The notes beneath the pieces were generated by a model, which was not told the origin of the DNA, ran no database searches, and was given only the letters and a program-made list of their open reading frames with translations. A DNA stretch of 64,000 nucleotides from CAWABB01 sp963780165. GTDB taxonomy: Bacteria > Bacteroidota > Ignavibacteria > UBA10030 > UBA6906. Below are positions 1 through 8,518 of the stretch, piece by piece (within the stretch, counting starts at the first letter, position 1; each line of letters starts with the position of its first letter). The stretch lies in the NCBI GenBank assembly GCA_963780165.1, contig CAWABB010000001.1, forward strand, positions 248,001 through 312,000. Direction: 5' to 3'. Both the position numbers and the translations under genes were made by a program.

Positions 1-595
1 TTTCGTGGACGTTGTGGTCGGTCACCAGCACGCCGATCCCCCGCTCGCGGAGGCCGCTGACGATCTTCATGATTTCCTCTACCGCGATCGGATCGATGCC
101 GGCGAACGGCTCATCGAGCAGGATGAAACCCGGTTCAGTCGCCAGCGCGCGGGCAATCTCCGTCCGCCGCCGCTCCCCTCCCGAGAGCATATACCCCTTG
201 CTGCGCGCGATATGCGTGATGCTGAAGTCCTGCAGCAGCCGCTCGCACCGCTGTTTCCGGTCCGCGGCCGGGAAGCCCATCGCCTGCAACACTGCGAGGA
301 TATTCTCCTCCACGGTCAACTTCCTGTACACCGACGCTTCCTGCGGGAGATAACCCACGCCGAGACGGGCCCGCCTGTACATCGGCGTCGTCGTAATCTC
401 CATATCATCCAGGAAGACTTTGCCGGCTTCCGGGCGAATCATCCCGACGATCATGTAGAAGGTCGTCGTCTTCCCGGCGCCGTTCGGCCCCAGGAGCCCC
501 ACCACCTCGCCCCGGCGCACTTCGATGCTGACGTCGTTGACCACCGTGCGTTTGCGATAGCGCTTGACCAACCCTTCGGATCGTAGCAGGTTCAC
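1..595 (-). CDS. lptB: LPS export ABC transporter ATPase LptB (C-terminus beyond window)
   Basis: Cytoplasmic ATPase of the LptB2FGC complex, which pulls LPS out of the inner membrane and pushes it along the Lpt bridge. Translating the minus strand from 595 gives 198 codons before the window edge, so the last part (roughly 40-45 residues by family length) is missing. Visible are Walker A GPNGAGKTT (residues 36-44), the Q-loop YLPQEAS, the signature LSGGERRR, Walker B FILLDEPFAGIDP and the H-loop TDHNV; LSGGERRR plus FAGIDP is the LptB pattern. Translation starts at a GTG whose GTGA overlaps the stop of the lptA-like gene by 4 nt, so the two are translationally coupled. Last visible gene of the kdsA-kdsD-lptC-lptA-lptB operon. 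Confidence 0.95.
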   Translation of the reverse strand, partial: MNLLRSEGLVKRYRKRTVVNDVSIEVRRGEVVGLLGPNGAGKTTTFYMIVGMIRPEAGKVFLDDMEITTTPMYRRARLGVGYLPQEASVYRKLTVEENILAVLQAMGFPAADRKQRCERLLQDFSITHIARSKGYMLSGGERRRTEIARALATEPGFILLDEPFAGIDPIAVEEIMKIVSGLRERGIGVLVTDHNVHE

Positions 596-1869
596 CCTGC
601 CGTCTTCAGCTGTCGTGTCCATGGTATCTCGATGTTGTTCATTGCAGGCCGGTCCAGTCGCAGGAGGAATCCCGGCACGCGGAACTCCGTTTCCCTGCCC
701 GCGACAAGGGGCTCGGGATGGTATTCCCCTTCGACGCCGCCGATGATGCCGATGGAGCGCACCCGACCTTCATCAAACAGGAGCGTGATCCTGTCCCCGG
801 TTGAGGTCGTCACACCGTTCGCCGCCGTGTCTTCATATGCAAAATAGATGCTCATCGCACGCACGTCGGCGCGGATGGTGTGCAGCCGCCGCCGGTCGAA
901 CTGCATCCGCAGCGTTTCGCCTGCGAGCTGGTTGTAGCGCGAGGGCCGGAGCGAGTCCGCGCGCGAGAGCGTCAGCGCGTTTCCCATCACGAAGACTTCC
1001 CTGAGGCTCCGGCTCTCCAGGGCCACATCGATGGAATCCCCGGTGGTCTGGCTGTCCTGATACCAGACGACCGGCGATCCCCGGAGCAGAATGCTGTCGC
1101 CCTGCGTGAAGAACACCGCGCGGCCGGAGATCGCTGAGAGCTCCCCGCGAAGGATCCGCACCGAGTCGATGGCGACCAGCCGCGGAAGCGTATCCCGGAT
1201 GGATTCCATGACGAGGCTGCGGACGATCAGCGTGTCGCTGACACCGCCGGTGGTGTCGGTCTGGAGCAACACCGGATCTACGGTCATCCTGTTGACGCCA
1301 CGATCCGGGTCGTGCTCGAGCCGGCCGCCGAGAATGAGGATCCGATCCGACGGGCTCTCCACGCGGACGTTCCCGGTCGCGATCGACCTCCTCGAGTCCC
1401 GGTAGAACACAAGGCTGTCCGCCGTCACGACCGATGCGCTGTCCCGGACCCGCACGCGGGAGCGGAAAAACGCGGTCCTGGACTCAATCAAATACTCACC
1501 GAACTCTGCCGTGAGGTCCATGCGGCCATCCGTGAGTCGGACCTTTTCGAACGCTTCTGCGCGCCGGGAGTCGCGGTGGTAGGTCCCCCGGGGAGACGTC
1601 AGTGTCAGGCTGTCGTCGGTCACGACGACCTTGCCGGTCAGATTGACGGTGCCGCTCTTGATGAACTGGAGGGCCCGGTCGCAGGAAATCCGGACGTTCC
1701 CCTGGGCGAGCCGTACGTTTCCGATAAGCTCCCGCGCGTCCTGCCCCTCGATCACCAGCCCCACGAGGCTGTCGGCATTCTCCAGCACAACGACCCGGTC
1801 CTGCTGTGCGCCGGCCTGGAGCGCGAACACGGCGAACGTCGCCAGAATCATGGCAGCACGGAGACTCAT
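592..1869 (-). CDS. lptA: OstA/LptA-like periplasmic LPS-transport protein
   Basis: 425-residue exported protein, probably the periplasmic bridge that carries LPS from LptC to LptD. Residues 1-21 form a signal peptide (hydrophobic core then QAGAQ). The body holds repeated short beta-jellyroll segments of the OstA type (for example LIGNVRLAQGNVRISCD, LTGKVVVTDDSLTLTSP, RSIATGNVRVESPSD), in which G-N-V-x-V repeats alternate with D-x-A/S-x-x strands. It is much longer than E. coli LptA (about 185 residues), as usual for OstA-like proteins of the Bacteroidota/Chlorobi side, so it could combine LptA with an LptD-N-like part. The start ATG overlaps the lptC stop (ATGA) and the end overlaps lptB. 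Family and operon support the role; the exact split of LptA and LptD functions is inferred. Confidence 0.8.
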   Translation of the reverse strand: MSLRAAMILATFAVFALQAGAQQDRVVVLENADSLVGLVIEGQDARELIGNVRLAQGNVRISCDRALQFIKSGTVNLTGKVVVTDDSLTLTSPRGTYHRDSRRAEAFEKVRLTDGRMDLTAEFGEYLIESRTAFFRSRVRVRDSASVVTADSLVFYRDSRRSIATGNVRVESPSDRILILGGRLEHDPDRGVNRMTVDPVLLQTDTTGGVSDTLIVRSLVMESIRDTLPRLVAIDSVRILRGELSAISGRAVFFTQGDSILLRGSPVVWYQDSQTTGDSIDVALESRSLREVFVMGNALTLSRADSLRPSRYNQLAGETLRMQFDRRRLHTIRADVRAMSIYFAYEDTAANGVTTSTGDRITLLFDEGRVRSIGIIGGVEGEYHPEPLVAGRETEFRVPGFLLRLDRPAMNNIEIPWTRQLKTAG

Positions 1870-2432
1870 GGCGTCGGAGGCCGGGATTCATTCGTGCCGG
1901 CCTGTCCGGTGGTGACCGCCTGTCCGGTCACGCGGAAGATCCGGTAGTTCTTCAGGCTCTGATCGCTGACCAGGCCGTGGCCGCGGATCTGTTCGGTGGT
2001 CGAGCGGATGTCCACGAACGCCTCCGTGTGGATCTTGCGCTCCGCGTTCGTCCAGAAAAGGCTGTCGGTCTTGAGAACGGTCCCGTCGTCCGAGGTGACC
2101 ACCACCTGCTCGAACGCGTAGAAATCCCGGGTCCGGTCGTCGACCCGCCCCCGCCGGGCTGTCAGGGTCGACGTCCTCTTCCCGGACTCATCGAAGAAGT
2201 CCACATGGATGCTGTCGCCGAGAAGCGTCTCGCGCCTGTCCTGGTAGATCGCGATGTGCCCGGCCCAGAGCACGGCCTTCACCACCGCCGAGTCAGAAAA
2301 CGTCACCGTGCTCCGCCAGCTCTGCTGCGTCGGGATCTCTTCCTCTCCGAGCGGGATCAGCGAGGGCTTCACCCTCTCTTCGCACCCGGTCAGGAATAGC
2401 GCCAGAGCCGCGACGGCCGCAGCGACTTTCAC
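1866..2432 (-). CDS. lptC: LptC-like LPS export lipoprotein
   Basis: 188-residue protein, the membrane-anchored LptC partner that receives LPS from LptB2FG and hands it to LptA. It starts at a GTG inside the stop of kdsD (GTGA, 4-nt overlap); a longer open frame upstream only reads kdsD out of frame. The N-terminus is a lipoprotein signal with lipobox LTGC (Cys17) in place of the transmembrane anchor of E. coli LptC; lipoprotein LptC is common in Bacteroidota. The rest is OstA-like beta-jellyroll (ALWAGHIAIYQDRRETLL, then DGTVLKTDSLFW). Downstream it overlaps the lptA-like gene by 4 nt. Position between kdsD and lptA is the classical kdsD/kdsC-lptC-lptA-lptB order. Confidence 0.82.
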   Translation of the reverse strand: MKVAAAVAALALFLTGCEERVKPSLIPLGEEEIPTQQSWRSTVTFSDSAVVKAVLWAGHIAIYQDRRETLLGDSIHVDFFDESGKRTSTLTARRGRVDDRTRDFYAFEQVVVTSDDGTVLKTDSLFWTNAERKIHTEAFVDIRSTTEQIRGHGLVSDQSLKNYRIFRVTGQAVTTGQAGTNESRPPTP

Positions 2433-3418
2433 TGGGCGTCCTCTGCAGCCAGTCCTGCGTTCACGAGGTCGTGCAGATGAATCACGCCGGCCGGACGCCC
2501 GAGGTCGTCCTTGATGATCATCTGCGTGATTTTGAACCCTTCCATCTCCCGCAGCACCGTGACCGCCAGCGTCCCCGCCCGTGCGGACTTCGGATTCTTC
2601 GTCATCACGGCGCGGGCCGTGAGGCCACTCAGATCGGTGGTGCGCTGCAGCAGCCGGCGCAGGTCGCCGTCGGTAATGATCCCTTCCAGGTCCCCGTGCG
2701 CGTCCAGCACCAGCGTGCACCCGATCCGCTTCGTGGTCATCTCCATGATGGCGTCCCGCAGCGGCACATCACTCCGGACGGCCGGGATGCGGTCGCCGGT
2801 CACCATCAGCTCGTCCACCTTCAACAGAAGTTTCTTTCCCAGCGAACCGCCCGGATGGTACATTGCGAAGTCTTCCGGCGTGAATCCGCGCAGATTCAGC
2901 AGCGTGATCGCGATCGCGTCGCCCATGGCGAGCGCCGCGGTCGTCGACGACGTCGGCGCGAGGTCGTGAGGGCACGCCTCCTCCTCCACGGACACGTCGA
3001 GCACGACCGCCGAATCCTGAGCCAGCGGCGACTGCAACGTTCCGAGCATCGCGATCACCGGGACCCCGATCCTGCGGAACATCGGCATGAGCTCTCTGAG
3101 CTCTTCTGTGGCGCCGCTCTTGGAGATGCAGATCACGACGTCGCCCTCGCGGACGATGCCGAGATCGCCGTGCACGGCATCGGTGGGATGAAGAAAGACA
3201 GACGGCGTGCCGGTTGAGTTCAACGTCGCGACGATCTTGCGCGCGATGATCCCCGATTTCCCCACGCCCGTGACGATGACTCTCCCTTTCGAGGACACGA
3301 CAAGCTGGACTGCGGCGGCGAACTCCTTACCGATGCGGTGTTCGAGCTCGGAGACTGCCTGGCCTTCCAGGCGGAGCACCCGCTTGCCGTCCTCGATGAT
3401 CTGCGTTGTCTTCTCCAT
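2429..3418 (-). CDS. kdsD: D-arabinose 5-phosphate isomerase (KpsF/GutQ type)
   Basis: Converts D-ribulose 5-phosphate to D-arabinose 5-phosphate, the first committed precursor of Kdo for the LPS inner core; cytoplasmic. 329 residues, the usual length. The N-terminal SIS domain (about 35-175) shows GVGKSG, FLHPTDAVHGD and CISKSGATEE; the C-terminal half is a CBS pair (about 200-325) with ITDGDLRR and the final GVIHLHDLVNAG. I start at ATG 3418 (MEKTTQII), one base after the stop of the upstream unknown gene; earlier in-frame codons lie in that gene. It overlaps lptC by 4 nt. Together with KdsA in the same operon and a KdsC-like phosphatase at 38205 it supplies Kdo. Confidence 0.93.
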   Translation of the reverse strand: MEKTTQIIEDGKRVLRLEGQAVSELEHRIGKEFAAAVQLVVSSKGRVIVTGVGKSGIIARKIVATLNSTGTPSVFLHPTDAVHGDLGIVREGDVVICISKSGATEELRELMPMFRRIGVPVIAMLGTLQSPLAQDSAVVLDVSVEEEACPHDLAPTSSTTAALAMGDAIAITLLNLRGFTPEDFAMYHPGGSLGKKLLLKVDELMVTGDRIPAVRSDVPLRDAIMEMTTKRIGCTLVLDAHGDLEGIITDGDLRRLLQRTTDLSGLTARAVMTKNPKSARAGTLAVTVLREMEGFKITQMIIKDDLGRPAGVIHLHDLVNAGLAAEDAQ

Positions 3419-3419
3419 A

Positions 3420-4154
3420 TCAGTGGCGTTTCCGGATGAGGTTGTGCACAAAACCCGCGAGACCCCCTCTGTGCGGGACGTCCGGCGCAGGTTCCACGTC
3501 GACCCGCCGCTTGACGGCATTGTACGCGATGAAAGCAGCCTTCAGGTCCGCGTCGGCATATGAGCGGTGCGATTCGAACAGGAGCTGCGAGCGAAGAGCG
3601 ATCGCAGGGTCCCGGATCCGCTGTATCAGCATCAGCTCGTTGTAGAAATTCGTAACAGGGATCGGAAGCACCATCCCCGTCGTTCTGTCATGGAGCCACA
3701 GACGCCGCTCGCCGGCCGCGATCGCCATCGTCCTCGCCGAATCGACGGCGACCTCGCGCACGACTTCCCCCGTGGCGGGCGATGCGGACCCTGGCGCCCA
3801 GCTGGAGTACGTCCATCGGCGCTTCTCCTCGAAGTGATCGGGGATTTCGCCGCCGCCGCGGGAGACGATTTCCACGTCGATCTGTCCCTCGAACGGCTCG
3901 CGCACCGTGACGCCGAACCGATCTGCCGTCGCCTCCACCATCCCGTGGGCGATCACGGGACGCAGGGGCATCGAGAAGTCGGGCTCGCGCCCGGCCTCGC
4001 CAAGGACGAAGTTCCCCTCCCCGCGGCGCCCTTCACCGATGACGAGCAGCCGGGACACCTCGTCGCGGATCGCCCGGTACCCCGGGCGGTCGACCGGAAG
4101 CACGAACTCCAGGAGGTCGCGCTCCTTCGGACGAAGCGGTCGGGGGAATGCCAT
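3420..4154 (-). CDS. Unknown protein in the Kdo/Lpt operon
   Basis: I do not recognise this 244-residue protein. It starts directly after the kdsA stop (TGA immediately followed by ATG) and ends one base before kdsD, so it is made as part of the Kdo operon. There is no signal peptide, membrane segment or cysteine motif; it is probably soluble and cytoplasmic. The N-terminus is basic (MAFPRPLRPKERDLLEFVLP); the middle has beta-rich segments (VTVREPFEGQIDVEIVSRGG, WTYSSWAPG) and the C-terminal part is alpha-helical and basic, ending KRH. Codon use looks like its neighbours. Position suggests a role in Kdo or LPS assembly, but no catalytic motif supports a specific reaction. Confidence 0.8.
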   Translation of the reverse strand: MAFPRPLRPKERDLLEFVLPVDRPGYRAIRDEVSRLLVIGEGRRGEGNFVLGEAGREPDFSMPLRPVIAHGMVEATADRFGVTVREPFEGQIDVEIVSRGGGEIPDHFEEKRRWTYSSWAPGSASPATGEVVREVAVDSARTMAIAAGERRLWLHDRTTGMVLPIPVTNFYNELMLIQRIRDPAIALRSQLLFESHRSYADADLKAAFIAYNAVKRRVDVEPAPDVPHRGGLAGFVHNLIRKRH

Positions 4155-4979
4155 TCACTGCGCCTTCACAATCCGATCGATCTTGGTGACCTGCTCCAGG
4201 AGCCCGTCGAGCCTGTCCAGGGAGAGCTGGCTCGCGGCATCGCTCAGGGCATGGGGCGGATCGGGATGGACTTCGACGAACAGGCCCGACACCCCGGCGG
4301 CAACGCCTGCCCGGGCGAGCGGCACGATGAACTCCGGCTGCCCGCCGGATCGTGAACCGGACGGATCGCCTCCCGGCAGCTGCACTGCATGGGTCGCATC
4401 CAGGACGACCGGGTATCCCGTGCGAGCCATGATCTGGAGCGCCCGCATATCGACCACCAGGTTGTGATAGCCGAATGTCGTTCCCCGCTCGGTCAGGAGG
4501 ATCGACGTATTCCCCGTCGAAGCAACCTTTTCGGCGGCATGGCGCATGTCGTCCGGTGCGAGGAACTGCCCTTTCTTGATGTTCACGACCCGCCGCGTCC
4601 TGCCTGCCGCCTGCAGGAGGTCCGTCTGCCTGCAGAGGAACGCCGGGATCTGCAGAACGTCGGCAACTTCCGCGGCGGGAGCCGCTTCCGCTTCCGTGTG
4701 GATGTCGGTCACAATGGGCAGGCCGAGCTCGCGCTTCGCCTCCAGAAGAATGGCAAGCGCTTCGTCCATGCCAAGCCCGGTGAACGATCCGACGCTCGTC
4801 CGGTTCGCCTTTTTGTACGACGACTTGAAGACCAGCGGCACACGGTGCTTTGCGGCAATGGATCGTATCGCTTCCGCGGTCTTGAGGATGAAATCGCGGC
4901 CCTCGACAACGCAGGGGCCGGCAAAGAGGACCAGCGGGCGCCGCTCGCCGATCTCGATATTCCCGATTGAGACAATCAT
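4155..4979 (-). CDS. kdsA: 3-deoxy-8-phosphooctulonate synthase
   Basis: Condenses phosphoenolpyruvate with D-arabinose 5-phosphate to Kdo 8-phosphate, in the cytoplasm. 274 residues, family length. Motifs: FAGPCVVEGRD near the N-terminus, FKSSYKKANRTS (PEP/A5P binding, about 50-61), TDIHTEAE, NIKKGQFL, LDATHAVQLPGG and the C-terminal FVEVHPDPPHALSD. Start ATG 4979 (MIVSIGNIEI) is where family homology begins; the open frame continues upstream into the ispE promoter region without homology. First gene of the minus-strand kdsA-unknown-kdsD-lptC-lptA-lptB operon, divergent from ispE with only 60 bp between the two start codons. Confidence 0.95.
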   Translation of the reverse strand: MIVSIGNIEIGERRPLVLFAGPCVVEGRDFILKTAEAIRSIAAKHRVPLVFKSSYKKANRTSVGSFTGLGMDEALAILLEAKRELGLPIVTDIHTEAEAAPAAEVADVLQIPAFLCRQTDLLQAAGRTRRVVNIKKGQFLAPDDMRHAAEKVASTGNTSILLTERGTTFGYHNLVVDMRALQIMARTGYPVVLDATHAVQLPGGDPSGSRSGGQPEFIVPLARAGVAAGVSGLFVEVHPDPPHALSDAASQLSLDRLDGLLEQVTKIDRIVKAQ

Positions 4980-4985
4980 ACGCAG

Positions 4986-5014
4986 ATAGTACAAAAAACC
5001 CTTGAGAGGTAAAA
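4986..5014 (-). promoter_or_regulatory. Candidate promoter of the kdsA-lptB operon
   Basis: Minus strand: TTTTAC (5014-5009), 17-nt spacer, TACTAT (4991-4986), then only 6 nt to the kdsA ATG. The -35 is poor, the spacing right. It interleaves with the ispE promoter on the other strand, so the two could compete. Confidence 0.35.
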
Positions 5015-5030
5015 GGGGGTCGCGTATATT
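5002..5030 (+). promoter_or_regulatory. ispE promoter, apparently leaderless
   Basis: TTGAGA (5002-5007), 17-nt spacer, TATATT (5025-5030), then 9 nt to the ispE ATG at 5040. With the normal 6-8 nt from -10 to +1 the transcript would begin at 5037-5040, that is at or within 3 nt of the start codon, and no Shine-Dalgarno sequence is present. Confidence 0.7.
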
Positions 5031-5039
5031 CCGACCGTT

Positions 5040-5897
5040 ATGACCGCCACGCTGACCGCACGCTCCTACGCCAAAATCAATCTTGGCCTCCGCATCATCC
5101 GGAAACGGCCGGACGGATTCCACGACATCGAAACCGTGTTCCACCGCGTCGGCCTCCACGACATCGTCGAAATCCGGGAGGCCGATGACATTTCGGTCAC
5201 GTCCACGGATCCGGCCGCGCCTTCTGACCAGACGAATCTAGCCTACCGCGCGGCCGCGCTTCTCCGGGAGATCGGCGGAACGCGCGCCGGAGTCAGCGTC
5301 GCCATCACGAAGAATATCCCGGTTGGCGCAGGCCTTGGCGGGGGGAGCTCGAACGCCGCCACGGTCCTCACCATGCTCCAGCAGTTGTGGAAGGTCCATG
5401 TTCCGGCGGGGCGCCTGCAAGAAATCGCGCTGGCCCTGGGGTCCGACGTGCCGTACTTCCTCCGTGCCGGGTCCGCCGTGGCTTACGGGCGCGGCGAGCG
5501 CCTCACCTATTTCGATCTCGACATGCCCTTCGCCATCCTCCTCTGCACGCCCGGCCTCCACGTCTCGACCGCCTGGGCGTACCGGTCGGTCACGCCGAGG
5601 GGCGGCGAGCCGGAGCGTCCCTTGAAGGACGAACTGATGCACGCCCTGCGGCATACGGCGTTCCTCCCGGCAGCGTTGACGAACGACTTCGAGCGATCCG
5701 TGTTCGCCGGCTTCCCCGCGATCGCGGACGCCAAACAGACCATGCTTGCGACCGGAGCGGTCTGCGCATCGATGTCGGGCAGCGGCTCCTCCGTCTTCGG
5801 GTTGTATCCCACGACGGAAGCAGCAGAGAGCGCGGCCCTTTCCTTCCGCAGCCCGGGGACGGCCGTGCACGTCACGCCGCCGCGCTTCCGCAGCTGA
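5040..5897 (+). CDS. ispE: 4-(cytidine 5'-diphospho)-2-C-methyl-D-erythritol kinase
   Basis: GHMP-family kinase of the MEP (non-mevalonate) isoprenoid pathway; phosphorylates the 2-hydroxyl of CDP-methylerythritol using ATP, in the cytoplasm. 285 residues, family length. The N-terminus SYAKINLGLRI carries the active-site Lys-Ile-Asn, RPDGFHDIETVF is the substrate motif, and the ATP-binding GHMP loop PVGAGLGGGSSNAA lies at about residues 95-108; the C-terminal motif MSGSGSSVFGLY is present. The start ATG is fixed by homology and by a -10 box ending 9 nt upstream; no ribosome binding site is visible. Separated from the TonB-receptor gene by 58 bp containing that gene's own promoter. Confidence 0.96.
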   Translation: MTATLTARSYAKINLGLRIIRKRPDGFHDIETVFHRVGLHDIVEIREADDISVTSTDPAAPSDQTNLAYRAAALLREIGGTRAGVSVAITKNIPVGAGLGGGSSNAATVLTMLQQLWKVHVPAGRLQEIALALGSDVPYFLRAGSAVAYGRGERLTYFDLDMPFAILLCTPGLHVSTAWAYRSVTPRGGEPERPLKDELMHALRHTAFLPAALTNDFERSVFAGFPAIADAKQTMLATGAVCASMSGSGSSVFGLYPTTEAAESAALSFRSPGTAVHVTPPRFRS

Positions 5898-5917
5898 GGC
5901 TCCCCTTTCCCGCCGCG

Positions 5918-5946
5918 TTGATTCTGCCGCGGGTTCTGGATATATT
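5918..5946 (+). promoter_or_regulatory. TonB-receptor promoter, apparently leaderless
   Basis: TTGATT (5918-5923), 17-nt spacer, TATATT (5941-5946), 9 nt, ATG at 5956. Same geometry as the ispE promoter, again without a Shine-Dalgarno sequence. Confidence 0.7.
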
Positions 5947-5955
5947 CAGCCTGAC

Positions 5956-8028
5956 ATGGACGTCTTCCACCCGCGCGACCTACGCATCGGTTCACTCCCG
6001 GCCCTCCTCGCCGTCTTCCTGATGGTGACACTGCCGCAGCCCTTGATCGCCCAGCGGGATTCGCTCAAGGCGAAGGCGCCTGACCCCGTCCAGATCCCGA
6101 CATCGACGTCGCCGACTGTCGCGGGAGACTCCTCCGGAACGTCGGGAGCCGGAGAACCGCGGAAGCATCCCCCCGAATGGGGCAGCCTCGGACGGGAGAT
6201 CGACTCGTCCCGCGTCCTGGATGCGAAGGCCATCCGATGGATCGAGCGGATATCGTTCGGCGATGTGGCCGAAGCGATGCCCGGGATCTGGATGCGCGAT
6301 CAGCAGAGCGCCGGCCAGTACAATGCACTGAATGGCCGGGGGATGGACTGGCGGGGGGTCGCGTTCATTCGGAACGGCCGGCTGATGAACGACCCGGCCT
6401 CAGGTATTTATAACCCGTTCCACGTCTCCGTCGACGATCTGGCGGGCGCGGAAATCATCAGCGGGTCGAGGGCGTTCGCGTACGCGCTGAACTCCACGGG
6501 AGCTTCCGTCAACCTTCTCTCCCGCTCGTTCTTCTCGTCGCGCCCGTACACCCGCATCGCCTACGTCCAGGGTCCGTACGAATATTCGTTTACCGACGGA
6601 ATCTACTCGCAGAACATCCTGCGTGCGCTCAATCTTCATGTGGGGTTCCAGGGGCAGTCCACTTCAGGGCGGCTCCCGAACAGCGCCCACGGTGCGTGGA
6701 ATCTCCGTACGCGTCTCACGTACCAATTCGCCGACGACTTCAGCCTCACGCTCTCCGAGTACTACACCGGCTCGAAGACGCGCATGAACGGCGGATTGAG
6801 GAGCGCCGAGATCGATCCGACCGTCCCCGTGGCATCAGCCATCGTCAACACGGATTCCTACGAGAAGCTGACACGCCACGACGTCGACATGACACTTGCA
6901 GCGCGGCTGTTCGAGGACTCCGCTGACGTATCGACTCTGACGCTGTATTATTCCCATAATCTCCGCGAGTACAGGGACGAAGAGCTGGGCACCTCGCCCA
7001 ACGGGATCTATCTCTTCCAGGACCATCGCAGCTCGTGGATGGGCGCGCAGCTCCAGCAGCTCTTTTCGGCAGGCCCGCAGAAGCTGTCGTTCGGCGCCGG
7101 ACTGGAGATCCGACAGATCGAAGGCAGCCCGACACTCGGCCGCCGCCGCAACGTGATCGGCAACGTTCGCGCGGTCGAGGAGCTGCTCTTCATTCCGTCG
7201 GTGACGCTCGGACTGTTCGGACGGTACGACCGCTATCTTAACGGGGACCATTTCGGCGCGGGGACGGATGCGAGACTGCAGGTGACGGATGAGCTGACGG
7301 CTCTCGCGGGATTCTCCGTTTCAGAACGGCTCCCCACGTATAGCGAGCTGTTCTGGACCGACCCCAGCGTCACGCGAAGCGGGGAGATCGGCCCCGAGGG
7401 CCACACGGTGGGAGAAGCGGGCCTGGAGTACAGACCCGTGCCCGGCACGGAAGTCCGTCTCACGTACGGCGTCCGATCGATCAGCGACCCAATACTCTTC
7501 ACCGCGACCGGCGCGCCGAATGGCGACACACCCACGGGCCATGGCGCGTTGTATCCGGGGTTCCTGATTTCCGCGGGACCGACCGTCACGACACAAACGA
7601 TCGAAGCGGGGTTGAGCGCGCAGATCTGGTACGTGCTTCTGGAAGGGACGCTCCTCTGGACGATGCAGCAGCGGGACGGCGCGTCGGATCCCGACATCTA
7701 TCCCGAGATCGCCGCCCGGGGCGGTATCTACTTCCGGGCGAACTTGTTCAAAGGCGGTCTCGACCTCAAGACAGGATTTCAGGGAGCGTACCAATCGGAC
7801 GCCCGGGGGGCATACTTCGACCAGGTCGCCCTCCTGTACGCCGAGAATCCCGGGGAGCGCGCGTCCGGAGGCGCCTCCGTCAATTTCCTCCTGACCGCGG
7901 GCATCGGCGATGCCGTCGTATACTTCACGTGGGAGAACCTCGTCGACGGCCTGTGGTACCGGACGCCGTACCATCCCATTCGGGACCGGGGAATCCGGTT
8001 CGGCCTCGCCTGGGAATTCATCGACTGA
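5956..8028 (+). CDS. TonB-dependent receptor-like outer membrane protein
   Basis: 690-residue outer-membrane beta-barrel. Residues 1-33 form a signal peptide (basic start, LPALLAVFLMVTLPQPLIAQ core). A plug-like domain follows (about 95-190; FGDVAEAMPGIWMRDQQSA, GMDWRGVAFIRNGR, DDLAGAEIISGSRAFAY), then many amphipathic strands of a barrel ending in LAWEFID. There is no carboxypeptidase-like SusC domain, and no TonB box could be pinned down. The plug is short and ligand specificity cannot be read; cobalamin, siderophore or other small solutes are possible. Start ATG 5956 is chosen for the signal peptide and promoter position; the frame is open further upstream but only antisense to nothing and overlapping ispE. 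The DinB gene follows after 10 nt. Confidence 0.8.
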   Translation: MDVFHPRDLRIGSLPALLAVFLMVTLPQPLIAQRDSLKAKAPDPVQIPTSTSPTVAGDSSGTSGAGEPRKHPPEWGSLGREIDSSRVLDAKAIRWIERISFGDVAEAMPGIWMRDQQSAGQYNALNGRGMDWRGVAFIRNGRLMNDPASGIYNPFHVSVDDLAGAEIISGSRAFAYALNSTGASVNLLSRSFFSSRPYTRIAYVQGPYEYSFTDGIYSQNILRALNLHVGFQGQSTSGRLPNSAHGAWNLRTRLTYQFADDFSLTLSEYYTGSKTRMNGGLRSAEIDPTVPVASAIVNTDSYEKLTRHDVDMTLAARLFEDSADVSTLTLYYSHNLREYRDEELGTSPNGIYLFQDHRSSWMGAQLQQLFSAGPQKLSFGAGLEIRQIEGSPTLGRRRNVIGNVRAVEELLFIPSVTLGLFGRYDRYLNGDHFGAGTDARLQVTDELTALAGFSVSERLPTYSELFWTDPSVTRSGEIGPEGHTVGEAGLEYRPVPGTEVRLTYGVRSISDPILFTATGAPNGDTPTGHGALYPGFLISAGPTVTTQTIEAGLSAQIWYVLLEGTLLWTMQQRDGASDPDIYPEIAARGGIYFRANLFKGGLDLKTGFQGAYQSDARGAYFDQVALLYAENPGERASGGASVNFLLTAGIGDAVVYFTWENLVDGLWYRTPYHPIRDRGIRFGLAWEFID

Positions 8029-8038
8029 AAGGCAGCCC

Positions 8039-8503
8039 ATGTCACACGACCTCTCGATCCTGCTCGACCTTCTCGATCAAGCGTACGACCACAAGTCGTG
8101 GCACGGGACGAACCTGAGAGGCTCGATTCTCGGGCTCTCGGAGTCCGAGGCTCTCTGGAGGCCGGGAAAGGGGCGGCACAATATCCGGGAAATCGTCGTG
8201 CACACGGCCTACTGGAAATATGCCGTGCGGAGACGATTGACCGGGGAGAAGCGGGGTTCGTTCCCACTGAAGGGGAGCAACTGGTTTGCGCGATCGAAGG
8301 GGGACGATTGGAAAGGCGACGTCAGCCTGCTCGCGGAGGAGCACAGGCTCCTTCGCGCGGCGGTTGCCGGGCTCGGTCCCGAGCAGCTCGACAGCCCTGT
8401 TCCCAAAAGCCGGCTCACGCACAGGTTTCTGATCACCGGTGCAGCGTCGCACGACCTGTACCACGCCGGGCAGATTCAACTGATCAAAAGGCTGAAGCGC
8501 TAG
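8039..8503 (+). CDS. DinB-family protein
   Basis: 154-residue four-helix-bundle protein of the DinB/YfiT-like superfamily (DinB_2). The metal-binding histidine pattern of the family is visible: His in NIREIVVHTAYWKYAVRR (about residue 58) and the C-terminal SHDLYHAGQIQLIKRL, where two histidines complete a typical three-His site. Members are metal-dependent, some being thiol transferases (for example bacillithiol or mycothiol S-transferases), others unknown; the substrate here cannot be told. It follows the TonB receptor by 10 nt with AAGG upstream of the ATG, so it is likely cotranscribed, and it converges with the GT4 gene 15 nt downstream. Confidence 0.8.
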   Translation: MSHDLSILLDLLDQAYDHKSWHGTNLRGSILGLSESEALWRPGKGRHNIREIVVHTAYWKYAVRRRLTGEKRGSFPLKGSNWFARSKGDDWKGDVSLLAEEHRLLRAAVAGLGPEQLDSPVPKSRLTHRFLITGAASHDLYHAGQIQLIKRLKR

Positions 8504-8518
8504 ACGACGGCGGCGGCG

